Assembly: GCA_936936565.1 (NCBI GenBank)
Contig: CAKZIX010000195.1
Span: 1 to 35,181 of the forward strand
Origin: an uncultured Nocardiaceae bacterium
Lineage (GTDB): Bacteria > Actinomycetota > Actinomycetes > Mycobacteriales > Mycobacteriaceae
Length of the DNA stretch: 35,181 nt
Direction: 5' to 3'
The notes beneath the pieces were generated by a model. That model saw only the letters and a list, made by a program, of their open reading frames with translations, was not told the DNA's origin and ran no database searches. This document shows positions 16,349-22,831 of the stretch, piece after piece. The number at the start of each line of letters is the position of its first letter. Position 1 is the stretch's first letter. A program made the position numbers and the translations under genes.

Positions 16349-16645
16349 TCAATCCTCTCGTTCGATTGGCCAGCGCATTAAGAAGGCGCCTAATGCGTCG
16401 TCGACGGACCGGCCGTATTCGGTCGGCTCGTAGTCCGGACCAAGATGATTGGAAAACTCGCTCGACAACGCGTCTGCCACTTTCACGCGATCGATTCGCG
16501 TCGGAACCTCGCGCGTCTGCAGCGCCTTCAACAGCTTTGCGTCACGTGCACCGAGGACCGCAACGACGATTGCCCGGTACTCTTCGGGAATTGTTTCTAT
16601 CGCACTCGTCAAGGGTGCCTCCAGCCATTGTGATTCGTTGCCCAT
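16349..16645 (-). CDS. Probable immunity protein of the ESX toxin
   Basis: A small acidic protein of 98 residues with predicted helices (PLTSAIETIPEEYRAIVVAVLGARDAKLLKAL at 11-42) and no signal peptide or membrane segment. I recognise no family. Its ATG at 16645 lies 37 bases inside the end of the toxin gene in another frame, so the two are tightly coupled, as toxin and immunity genes usually are. Local base composition is less GC-rich than in the flanking genes, a sign of transfer. The immunity role is inferred from position, size and overlap only. Confidence 0.65.
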   Translation of the reverse strand: MGNESQWLEAPLTSAIETIPEEYRAIVVAVLGARDAKLLKALQTREVPTRIDRVKVADALSSEFSNHLGPDYEPTEYGRSVDDALGAFLMRWPIERED

Positions 16646-17871
16646 GTGGTGACGACCTGCCCGGCTCCGTTCAAGATTACAATTGCATCCTTACCTATGA
16701 ACTTGTAAGTTCCGTTCGCTTGAGCTTCGGGCGTCGTCGTCGGATTCCGTACGGCATCGTCGATAGCAGAGTCGGATACACCATGCCCGTCACGTGACTG
16801 AGCCTGCTCCTCGCCGTGCTTCGTCCGGCCCGTAATCTCTTTTGGGGTTCCCGGAGGTGGCGGTGCTGGTGTCTCCGCCGAATCACCGGCGACGGTCGCT
16901 ACCGTCAGGCCCAGAATGCCTGCGAGGGCTGTGGTTCCGACAGCTTCGGTGGAGAACACGAGTCCGCGCAGGGCGGCGAGGAAGTTCCCGATGCATCCAG
17001 CGATCGCGGTCGCGGTGGATTCGATCACGTCGTCTGCGACTCGGACGGTGCGCCCGCCCGCGCCCGCGCCGGCGCCGGCCCGGATCGAGACGGCGGTCGC
17101 CGCGATGATGATCGCGACTCCGGCGATCAGGATCTTGACGTCGACCTCGATTTGCGCGCGCATCTGGTTGAGCGCACGGTGGTGCGCACCGGTGGTGTTC
17201 GCCAGGTCGTCGGCGGCCGAAGAGATCTGATCGGCACGCCGGGCGAGTGTGCCGAGGTGGTCGACCAAGTTCGCGATATCGGGTGCCTTCTCGAAGCCGA
17301 TCACCTGGCTGAGGCTGCGCAAGCTCGCTCCGGTGCGGTCGACGCCGTCGTGATCGGCGAACGCGCGCCACGCGGTGGCAGCGCGTTCCAGCCGATCGGT
17401 GCTTCCGTCGGGAATCTCGCGGTTCTCTGTGCGGGCCGCAACCTGCTCGAACAGTCCGGATATGTCGGTCTCCACGCCGTCGCTGTTCTTCTTCGACGAC
17501 GCCACTCCGACGACAACACCGGAGCCGTAGGGGAGTTCGGAGGGAACCTTGCTGGGTGCGGCGGGTTCGGCACCCTTGTTCGGATCTGGGTTGGCGCGGT
17601 GGTTCGACACGTGCCAGTTGTGACCCGACGCTACGAATATGTCGCCGAGGTTGTGCGTCGCCCTCGCAAACTCGATCGCCGCGGACACGAGGTCGCTGGC
17701 GCGCTTGTCGTAGGCGTCCGCCCAACCGCGTGCCGCCGCATACCCGCCTGCCATGCCTCCGGTCTCGTACAACGCAGTCTGCAGCGGATTGAACGCCGCT
17801 TGAAAGTCACGCGACAGCGCGTAGCACGCCGCGCCGGCGTCGTAATAGGTGTTCGGGTTGACGGCAACCAC
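16609..17871 (-). CDS. ESX/T7SS-associated polymorphic toxin
   Basis: A 420-residue protein. The N-terminal 90 residues are helical and ESX-substrate-like (YYDAGAACYALSRDFQAAFNPLQTALYETGG). A variable linker, a second helical region (about 150-235) and two Ala/Gly-rich hydrophobic segments (about 238-262 and 288-330) follow. A Pro-rich hinge (APPPPGTPKE) leads to a C-terminal domain of about 73 residues: KHGEEQAQSRDGHGVSDSAI, then YKFIGKDAIVILNGAG and VVTTWAT. Its H...R...G-D...T-x-W pattern resembles small RNase toxins of the BECR fold (colicin D/E5 or DUF4258 type); this is inference. The GTG follows the upstream WXG100 stop by one base. The C-terminal coding part is AT-richer than the trunk. 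The probable immunity gene overlaps its end. Confidence 0.75.
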   Translation of the reverse strand: MVAVNPNTYYDAGAACYALSRDFQAAFNPLQTALYETGGMAGGYAAARGWADAYDKRASDLVSAAIEFARATHNLGDIFVASGHNWHVSNHRANPDPNKGAEPAAPSKVPSELPYGSGVVVGVASSKKNSDGVETDISGLFEQVAARTENREIPDGSTDRLERAATAWRAFADHDGVDRTGASLRSLSQVIGFEKAPDIANLVDHLGTLARRADQISSAADDLANTTGAHHRALNQMRAQIEVDVKILIAGVAIIIAATAVSIRAGAGAGAGGRTVRVADDVIESTATAIAGCIGNFLAALRGLVFSTEAVGTTALAGILGLTVATVAGDSAETPAPPPPGTPKEITGRTKHGEEQAQSRDGHGVSDSAIDDAVRNPTTTPEAQANGTYKFIGKDAIVILNGAGQVVTTWATNHNGWRHP

Positions 17872-17872
17872 G

Positions 17873-18169
17873 TCAGCCCGCCGTCATACGACGGTTTGCC
17901 TCCATGGCCGCTGCATAATGGCCGTGCGCCCGGACAGCGGCACGTTCCAGCTCCGCGAGTCCCTCTTTGACATCGGTGACGCCGGAATTCCAGTCGGCAT
18001 GCGCGGCCGAATATGCCTCGGCCGCAATGCCACTCCAACTCGTGCCGAGCAGGCCCCGCACCCGCCGCTCCAGCTCTGCCAACCCATCGGCAAGGTAGCC
18101 CTGGTAGCCACGCAACCGCTGTGTCGTGTGCTCCAGATCGTCGAGATCGACGGTGAATTCGTCGGTCAT
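17873..18169 (-). CDS. WXG100-like ESX protein (WSG)
   Basis: A 98-residue helical hairpin protein of EsxA/EsxB size. The central turn is TSWSGIAAEAYSAAH, a WXG motif at about 44-46, flanked by helices with regular Leu/Ala spacing. Such proteins form dimers that escort or make up substrates of type VII secretion. The C-terminal YAAAMEANRR is close to, but not exactly, the YxxxD/E export signal. It overlaps the upstream WXG gene by four bases (ATGA), and its stop is one base from the toxin start, so it likely partners the toxin's N-terminal domain. No ESX secretion machinery genes are in this window. Confidence 0.85.
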   Translation of the reverse strand: MTDEFTVDLDDLEHTTQRLRGYQGYLADGLAELERRVRGLLGTSWSGIAAEAYSAAHADWNSGVTDVKEGLAELERAAVRAHGHYAAAMEANRRMTAG

Positions 18170-18474
18170 GGCAAATCCAGCGTTCGGAAAGTATTCGAGC
18201 TCTCGAGATCCTGCTCTCGGAAGTTGTCGGCGGTCACGCCCAGCTTCTCCGCGAGCTCGAACAGCTCTTCCCAGACCCGCAAGGCGCCGGAGTGCATCTC
18301 TTTCCAGCCGGCGTCGTATGCGTTCGCTGCGCTACCCGTCCACGTCGCAAGCAGGGTCGTTACATCGCGATCCAAACTGATTGCGCCGGATCGAAGTTCG
18401 TCGGCAATCTTGTAGGCGAACCGGCCTACATCTTTGACGTCATCGGGCACCACCGATGCTTGCGGTCCAGTCAT
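18166..18474 (-). CDS. WXG100-like ESX protein (WTG)
   Basis: A 102-residue helical protein with the turn LLATWTGSAANAYDAGW, a WXG motif at about 45-47, and a second helix ending in LAEKLGVTADNFREQD. It is the first gene of the toxin operon. I chose the ATG at 18474 because GAGGGG lies eight bases upstream; the GTG at 18483 would overlap that site. With the next WXG gene it probably forms the heterodimer delivering the toxin. It starts 55 bases after the anti-sigma gene on the same strand, so read-through from the sigL operon is possible. Confidence 0.85.
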   Translation of the reverse strand: MTGPQASVVPDDVKDVGRFAYKIADELRSGAISLDRDVTTLLATWTGSAANAYDAGWKEMHSGALRVWEELFELAEKLGVTADNFREQDLESSNTFRTLDLP

Positions 18475-18529
18475 CACGTCCACCCCTCGGTGATTTCTGT
18501 CGACACGAATGTACCCCGCGGAACGACAG

Positions 18530-19216
18530 CTACAGGGTGGCGATCAGCAATACCTTGTTGCCCTCGACGGCACGGATGTCGAACCCGCGGATCTGCTCCG
18601 GCGGCAGCGGCGCGATCGCCGTCATCCGGGTGACGGCGCCGGGACCGGCGGGCCAGGTCATGAGCAGCAGTTGCTTGCCGCCGGTGCCGGTGACCCACAG
18701 GGCGTAGTCGCGTTCGCCGTAGTTGTAGGCACCGGGCTCGTAGCGACAATCCATGGTGACCCGTGTGCCGGCGGGGTCGCGGGCAAGCTCCACGTCCGCG
18801 GTGATCGGGCTCGGCGTGGTCTGTTCCATCGGGCGCACGGCGACGACGGCGGTGTCCGGGCCGGGCGCGGGCTCCACGGTGCGCGCGATCGGAATGGCGA
18901 TCGCCACCGCGGCGGCGGCCGCCGCGACTGCGGCTCCGACACCCAGCAGCAGGTTGCGGCGACGACGCCGCTGGGTGCGTTCGGCGAGCTTGGGCAGCAG
19001 ACTCGGGACCTGCTCGCGCTCGGCGGGACGGTCGACCAGGAGCAGCGCCTCCTCGCGCGGAATCAGCGCGAGCATGCCCGGAATTCCGGCCAGTTCCCCG
19101 ACGGCACGGGTGCAGTCGGCGCAGGTGGACAGGTGCTCGGTGTACTCCTGGCGCTCGGTCGGGGTGAGCGCGCCGAGCACGTAGGCGGCGTCCCAGGTGG
19201 CGTACCGGTCGGTCAT
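18530..19216 (-). CDS. rslA: Zinc-finger anti-sigma factor of SigL (RslA-like)
   Basis: A 228-residue membrane anti-sigma factor. The cytosolic part opens YATWDAAYVLGALTP and carries HX3CX2C (His28, Cys32, Cys35), the zinc-binding anti-sigma motif. Basic RRRRR precedes a single helix at about 89-110, and an extracytoplasmic beta-rich domain of about 115 residues follows. The N-terminal region resembles M. tuberculosis RslA (Rv0736), whose zinc site senses oxidation. Its ATG overlaps the sigma factor stop in ATGA, giving the usual one-to-one coupling. It should hold SigL inactive until redox or envelope stress alters the zinc domain or triggers cleavage. Confidence 0.9.
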   Translation of the reverse strand: MTDRYATWDAAYVLGALTPTERQEYTEHLSTCADCTRAVGELAGIPGMLALIPREEALLLVDRPAEREQVPSLLPKLAERTQRRRRRNLLLGVGAAVAAAAAAVAIAIPIARTVEPAPGPDTAVVAVRPMEQTTPSPITADVELARDPAGTRVTMDCRYEPGAYNYGERDYALWVTGTGGKQLLLMTWPAGPGAVTRMTAIAPLPPEQIRGFDIRAVEGNKVLLIATL

Positions 19217-19716
19217 CGGGTCACCCCCATCTCCTGCAGGACGAGCCGCAATGCCCGCATCCCGTAGTGCATGCGCGATTTCACGGTCCCTTCCGGGATG
19301 TCGAACGCGTCGGCGATCTGGTGCGTGGTGAATCCGCGGTAGTAGGCGTAGACGATGACGTCGCGGTGACCCGGGCTCAAGCGGGTGAGCGCCTCGGACA
19401 TCAGCCACATGTCCAGCGCGCGATCGGACTGGTCCGGGGTGGCGCGCTCCGGCGGCGTGTCGGTGCCGAACTCACGGCGGCTGCGGGCGCTGCGATGCTC
19501 GTCGAACGCGAGATTGCGCGCCACGGTGAACAACCAGGCCCGCGCCGAGGGCCCTTGTTCGAGCACATTCGGTCGCTGCCACGCGCGCAGCAATGTTTCC
19601 TGCACGATGTCTTCTGCGCGCCCGGGATCGCCGACCAGGCTCATCGTGTATCGCCACAGGGCAGGAGCGTGTTCGTCGTAGAGAGCACGCAGCAGCTCGT
19701 CCTGGTCGTCGGGCAT
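19213..19716 (-). CDS. sigL: ECF sigma factor SigL
   Basis: A 167-residue ECF sigma factor. Region 2 (LLRALYDEHAPALWRYTMSL through AEDIVQETLLRAW) recognises the -10 element, and region 4 (LSPGHRDVIVYAYYRGFTTHQIADAFDIPEGTVKSRMHYG) the -35. The sequence, including the ending LQEMGVTR, is close to what I recall of M. tuberculosis SigL (Rv0735). The ATG at 19716 is chosen because GGAGGTGCGA precedes it, an ideal ribosome site; the frame is open further upstream. A SigL-type promoter lies just upstream, so it probably activates its own operon. A second such promoter precedes the ThDP operon at 15.8 kb. The gene is divergent from udgX. Confidence 0.93.
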   Translation of the reverse strand: MPDDQDELLRALYDEHAPALWRYTMSLVGDPGRAEDIVQETLLRAWQRPNVLEQGPSARAWLFTVARNLAFDEHRSARSRREFGTDTPPERATPDQSDRALDMWLMSEALTRLSPGHRDVIVYAYYRGFTTHQIADAFDIPEGTVKSRMHYGMRALRLVLQEMGVTR

Positions 19717-19732
19717 TCGCACCTCCGCGGAA

Positions 19733-19760
19733 CAAACGGTACATCCGCGACACCGGTTCA
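19733..19760 (-). promoter_or_regulatory. Predicted SigL-dependent autoregulatory promoter
   Basis: On the minus strand TGAACC (19755-19760), 16 bases, then CGTTTG (19733-19738), ending 16 bases before the sigL start. This matches the SigL consensus TGAACC, 16-18 bases, CGT.. known from M. tuberculosis, where sigL is autoregulated. Confidence 0.75.
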
Positions 19761-19789
19761 AACGAGGTCGCACGGGTAACCGAGTTCAC

Positions 19790-20359
19790 ATGACGATCGC
19801 GCAGTTGCGCACGCGCGCGGCCGGCTGCCGGGAGTGCGATCTCTTCCGCGACGCGACCCAGACCGTGTTCGGCACCGGCGCCGAGCACGCCCGTGTGCTG
19901 CTCGTCGGCGAGCAGCCGGGCGACCGCGAGGACCGCGCGGGCGAACCGTTCGTCGGACCGGCGGGACGACTGCTGGACGAAGCGCTCTCCGACGCCGGCA
20001 TCGATCGGGACTCGCTGTACATCACCAACGCGGTCAAGCACTTTCGGTTCGAGGAGCGCGGCAAACGACGCATTCACAAGCGGCCGAATCGCGGTCAGAT
20101 CCGCGCGTGCCACCCGTGGCTGGACGCCGAGCTGGCGACCGTGGCGCCGGAAGTGGTGGTGTGCCTCGGTGCCGTCGCGGCGGAGTCGTTGCTGGGCAAG
20201 GACTTTCGGCTTACCGAGCGGCGCGGCGAGCGGATCGAGATGGACGGCCGGGTCTATATGGCGACGATTCATCCCTCCGCCGTGCTGCGCGCGAAGGACC
20301 GCGACGAGATGTACGCCGGGCTGGTGGCCGATCTGCGGGCCGCAGCGCCCTCGCGCTAG
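19790..20359 (+). CDS. udgX: UdgX-type uracil-DNA glycosylase
   Basis: A 189-residue member of the uracil-DNA glycosylase superfamily (family 4-like Fe-S enzymes). Motif A reads GEQPGDREDRAG (40-51), the pocket FVGPAGR, and the late motif HPS. Diagnostic is the KRRIH loop (92-96): in M. smegmatis UdgX its His attacks the sugar and stays covalently bound to DNA where uracil was removed. His96 is intact here. Cys13, Cys16, Cys107 and Cys125 are placed to hold the 4Fe-4S cluster. The protein is about 20 residues shorter at the N-terminus than mycobacterial UdgX. It is divergent from sigL, and its stop overlaps that of yqgE in the palindrome CTAG. Confidence 0.92.
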   Translation: MTIAQLRTRAAGCRECDLFRDATQTVFGTGAEHARVLLVGEQPGDREDRAGEPFVGPAGRLLDEALSDAGIDRDSLYITNAVKHFRFEERGKRRIHKRPNRGQIRACHPWLDAELATVAPEVVVCLGAVAAESLLGKDFRLTERRGERIEMDGRVYMATIHPSAVLRAKDRDEMYAGLVADLRAAAPSR

Positions 20360-20997
20360 TTCTTCTCGACCTCGATGGGATGGGACGCCAGCAACGACAG
20401 CGGCAGCGGCTGGCGACGCAACACCCGCGCCCACACGTCGGTGCGCGGCGGGGTGATGACATCGGAAGCCAACGCGGACAACACAATCCAGTCGTCCCGT
20501 TCGAGTTCGCCCTCGAGCTGCCCGAACGTCCAGCCCGCGTAGCCTGCGAAGATTCGCACACCCTCCACGACGGGGGCGATGGTGTCCGGATCGGCATCCA
20601 GATCGACCATGGTGACCCGTCCGTCGACGCGCCGCAGCCCGGGCACCCCGTCGATGTCCGCGCCGACTCGCAACGTCGCAAGGCACAGTGCCGCATCGCG
20701 TTTCACCGGTCCGCCGACATAGAGCACCTTGGGCCGCACGGACAGCCCCGCCCAGCGCGGCAACACGTCGTGCACCGGCGCCTCGCTCGGCCGGTTGACG
20801 ACGACGCCGAGGCTGCCCGCCTCGTTGTGTTCGATGATGTAGACGACGGTGCGCCGGAATGCAGGTTCGGTGAGAGCGGTGGACGACACCAGCAGGCTTC
20901 CCGGACGCACGGTTTGCTCGCCCGGAACGTCGTTGCGCCGCGCCAGCCAGCGCTCGCGTTCCTCGGGATCGTCTGCTTGCGCCACGCCGTCCATCAT
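20356..20997 (-). CDS. YqgE/AlgH family protein
   Basis: A 213-residue DUF179 protein: PGSLLVSSTALTEPAFRRTVVYIIEHNEAGSLGVVVNRPSE is the family hallmark, followed by LYVGGPV and FAGYAGWTFGQLEGEL. The fold is known, but the biochemical role is not settled. The M. tuberculosis counterpart is Rv0038. The ATG at 20997 begins a leader of about 30 charged residues; a second ATG follows directly. The gene is convergent with udgX, sharing four bases, and divergent from nothing: the TetR gene upstream is on the same strand. A 16-base inverted repeat lies two bases before the start codon. Confidence 0.9.
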   Translation of the reverse strand: MMDGVAQADDPEERERWLARRNDVPGEQTVRPGSLLVSSTALTEPAFRRTVVYIIEHNEAGSLGVVVNRPSEAPVHDVLPRWAGLSVRPKVLYVGGPVKRDAALCLATLRVGADIDGVPGLRRVDGRVTMVDLDADPDTIAPVVEGVRIFAGYAGWTFGQLEGELERDDWIVLSALASDVITPPRTDVWARVLRRQPLPLSLLASHPIEVEKN

Positions 20998-20999
20998 GG

Positions 21000-21015
21000 C
21001 ACCGCAACTGCGGTG
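21000..21015. promoter_or_regulatory. Inverted repeat directly before yqgE
   Basis: CACCGCA and TGCGGTG form seven-base arms around AC. The repeat lies between the TetR stop and the yqgE start, so it may be an operator, a translation-blocking hairpin or a small terminator. The choice cannot be made from sequence. Confidence 0.3.
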
Positions 21016-21031
21016 ATGTCGGCCAAGGCCG

Positions 21032-21742
21032 TCAGGACATTCCGACGGTCTGCAACATCAGCTCGAGCTGGTAGTCGAAGATCGCATCCCGGTCGGTGAA
21101 AATCCCTGGCCCGTACTGATCGAACACATCCCACGAGATGGCCCCGAACAGCGCCGTCATCACGAACACCACACGCGCGATCAGGGTGTCCGGCAGGTCC
21201 AGCGCGAAGCGGTCGCGCACGGCCTCGCAGTCGCGGCGCAGTCCCTCCGCCCGCGCGGTCGTCGACAGGACGATCGGCGCCAGCTCCGGCACGCAGCCGG
21301 CCTGGTGGGCGCGATCGAAGATGCCGATCAGCGCGACGATGACCCGGGTGCCGGGCCCGGTGGTCCGCTCAGCCGGGGCGTGGTAGCCGGGTACGGGGCT
21401 CCCGTAAGCGAGCGCGAAGCCGGCCGGGTCGCGTTGTGCCCAGCCGCGCAACGCCGCGGCCAAGGCACGGAACCGGTCCGCGTGCGCGTCGGCGGGTACC
21501 TCGGCGAGGGCGGCGTCGACGGCGTCACCGAGTTCGTTGAACACGTCGACGAGCAGCAGCGTCAGGAGTTCGTCGCGGCTGCTCACGTAGCGGTAGACCG
21601 CCGAAGACACGACCCCGAGATCGCGCGCGACGGCGCGCAGGGACAGGGCTGCGGCGCCGTGCAGCGCGAGATGCTCCCGCCCGAGCCGGGTGATTTCGTC
21701 CATCGTGCGCTCGCGGGCGCGTGCTCTCGGCGTCGCAGGCAT
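21032..21742 (-). CDS. TetR/AcrR-family repressor
   Basis: A 236-residue regulator. The N-terminal helix-turn-helix spans about 16-60 (LSLRAVARDLGVVSSAVYRYVSSRDELL). The C-terminal ligand domain, with AYGSPVPGYHAP and WDVFDQYGPG, resembles the WHG-type TetR C-terminus. The ATG at 21742 begins a basic arm (PATPRARARERT) usual before the domain. It is divergent from the epimerase-like gene at 21867, and two GAGCGGTGCTC palindromes lie between the two, so it probably represses both genes. The ligand is unknown, perhaps a substrate of the neighbouring enzyme. Confidence 0.9.
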   Translation of the reverse strand: MPATPRARARERTMDEITRLGREHLALHGAAALSLRAVARDLGVVSSAVYRYVSSRDELLTLLLVDVFNELGDAVDAALAEVPADAHADRFRALAAALRGWAQRDPAGFALAYGSPVPGYHAPAERTTGPGTRVIVALIGIFDRAHQAGCVPELAPIVLSTTARAEGLRRDCEAVRDRFALDLPDTLIARVVFVMTALFGAISWDVFDQYGPGIFTDRDAIFDYQLELMLQTVGMS

Positions 21743-21785
21743 GATCCGATTCTGCGGCCATACGGAGAGCGTTGTCAACGAAAGT

Positions 21786-21796
21786 GAGCGGTGCTC
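21786..21796. promoter_or_regulatory. TetR operator-like palindrome, copy 1
   Basis: GAGC-GGT-GCTC, identical to the second copy 53 bases downstream. It lies 44 bases before the TetR start, where binding would block the regulator's own promoter. Confidence 0.6.
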
Positions 21797-21838
21797 TTGA
21801 TAGGCGCACGCGACCGCGTGATGCTTGTTCACATAAGA

Positions 21839-21849
21839 GAGCGGTGCTC
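21839..21849. promoter_or_regulatory. TetR operator-like palindrome, copy 2
   Basis: Second GAGC-GGT-GCTC, with wider partial symmetry (ATAnGnGAGC on both arms). It ends 17 bases before the epimerase-like gene start and just ahead of its GGAGGA ribosome site (21857-21862), so binding would block that gene. Confidence 0.6.
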
Positions 21850-21866
21850 ACATATCGGAGGAAGTC

Positions 21867-22781
21867 ATGCACATCGTCACCGGCGCCGGACCCGTTGGCT
21901 GGACCATCGCCGAACAACTTGCCAACGCGGGCAACAAGGTTCGCGTCCTCACCCGGTCCGGCAGCGGACCCGACCACCCGAACGTCGAGAAGCTCGGCGT
22001 CGACGTCAGCGACCCGACTCTGCTCGCCGACGCCTTCGACGGCGCCGAAGCCGTCTACCACTGCGTGCACGGCTCGAAGTACACCGTCTCGGCCTGGCGT
22101 GCCGAGCTGCCACGCATGGAACAGGCAGTGCTCGCCGCGGCCGGCCGCACCGTGGTCGTCTTCCCGGAAAGCCTCTACGCCTACGGACCGGTCGACGGAC
22201 CGATCACCGAAGACCTGCCGCGCACCGCCACCCAAGGCAAGCTCGGCGTGCGGACCGATCTGTTGCGCGCCCGCGCTGCCGCCGACACGCCGACCGTGAG
22301 CGTGGCCGCCGCCGATTTCTTCGGCCCGCGAGTGCGCACGGCACACGCCGGCGAACGAATGGTCCCGACCATCCTCGCCGGCAAGAAGATGCAGGTCATC
22401 GGCAGCCTCGACCAGCCGCACTCCTTCACCTACGTGCCCGACCTGGCCGCCGCCATGATCACCGCCGCAGCCAAGCCCGACTTGTGGAACACCTTCCTGC
22501 ACGCACCCACCGCAGCCGCCGTTACCCAACGCGAACTCATCACCGCGTTCGCCACGGCAGCCGGGGTACCGACGCCGAAGATGTCGGCCGTCCCGGGATG
22601 GCTGCTACGCATTCTTGGCGTCGGGATGGGTGAGCTGCGTGAACTCACCGAAACCTCCTACCAATTGAGCAAGCCGTTCGTGCTGGACTCCGCACGCAGC
22701 GAAGCCCAACTCGGACTGGCGCCGACGCCGCTCGCGGCGGCCGTCGCCGAGACCGTCCGGTGGTGGCGCGCGCAGGGCTGA
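21867..22781 (+). CDS. NAD(P)-binding epimerase/NmrA-like protein
   Basis: A 304-residue atypical SDR with the nucleotide motif TGAGPVG (5-11) and an NADP-favouring LTRSGSG near 28-34. The epimerase-like middle has ESLYAYGPVDGPITED. The usual YxxxK pair is not evident, which suggests a sensor or a divergent reductase rather than a standard epimerase. GSLDQPHSFTYVPDLAAAM matches the NAD-dependent epimerase/dehydratase family. The ATG is fixed by GGAGGAAGTC just upstream. It is divergent from, and probably controlled by, the TetR gene. The substrate is unknown. Confidence 0.85.
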   Translation: MHIVTGAGPVGWTIAEQLANAGNKVRVLTRSGSGPDHPNVEKLGVDVSDPTLLADAFDGAEAVYHCVHGSKYTVSAWRAELPRMEQAVLAAAGRTVVVFPESLYAYGPVDGPITEDLPRTATQGKLGVRTDLLRARAAADTPTVSVAAADFFGPRVRTAHAGERMVPTILAGKKMQVIGSLDQPHSFTYVPDLAAAMITAAAKPDLWNTFLHAPTAAAVTQRELITAFATAAGVPTPKMSAVPGWLLRILGVGMGELRELTETSYQLSKPFVLDSARSEAQLGLAPTPLAAAVAETVRWWRAQG

Positions 22782-22831
22782 CGGCCGAGGTCACGCGGCG
22801 CGCCCGCTCGCGGCCCGATACGCTCGCGGAC

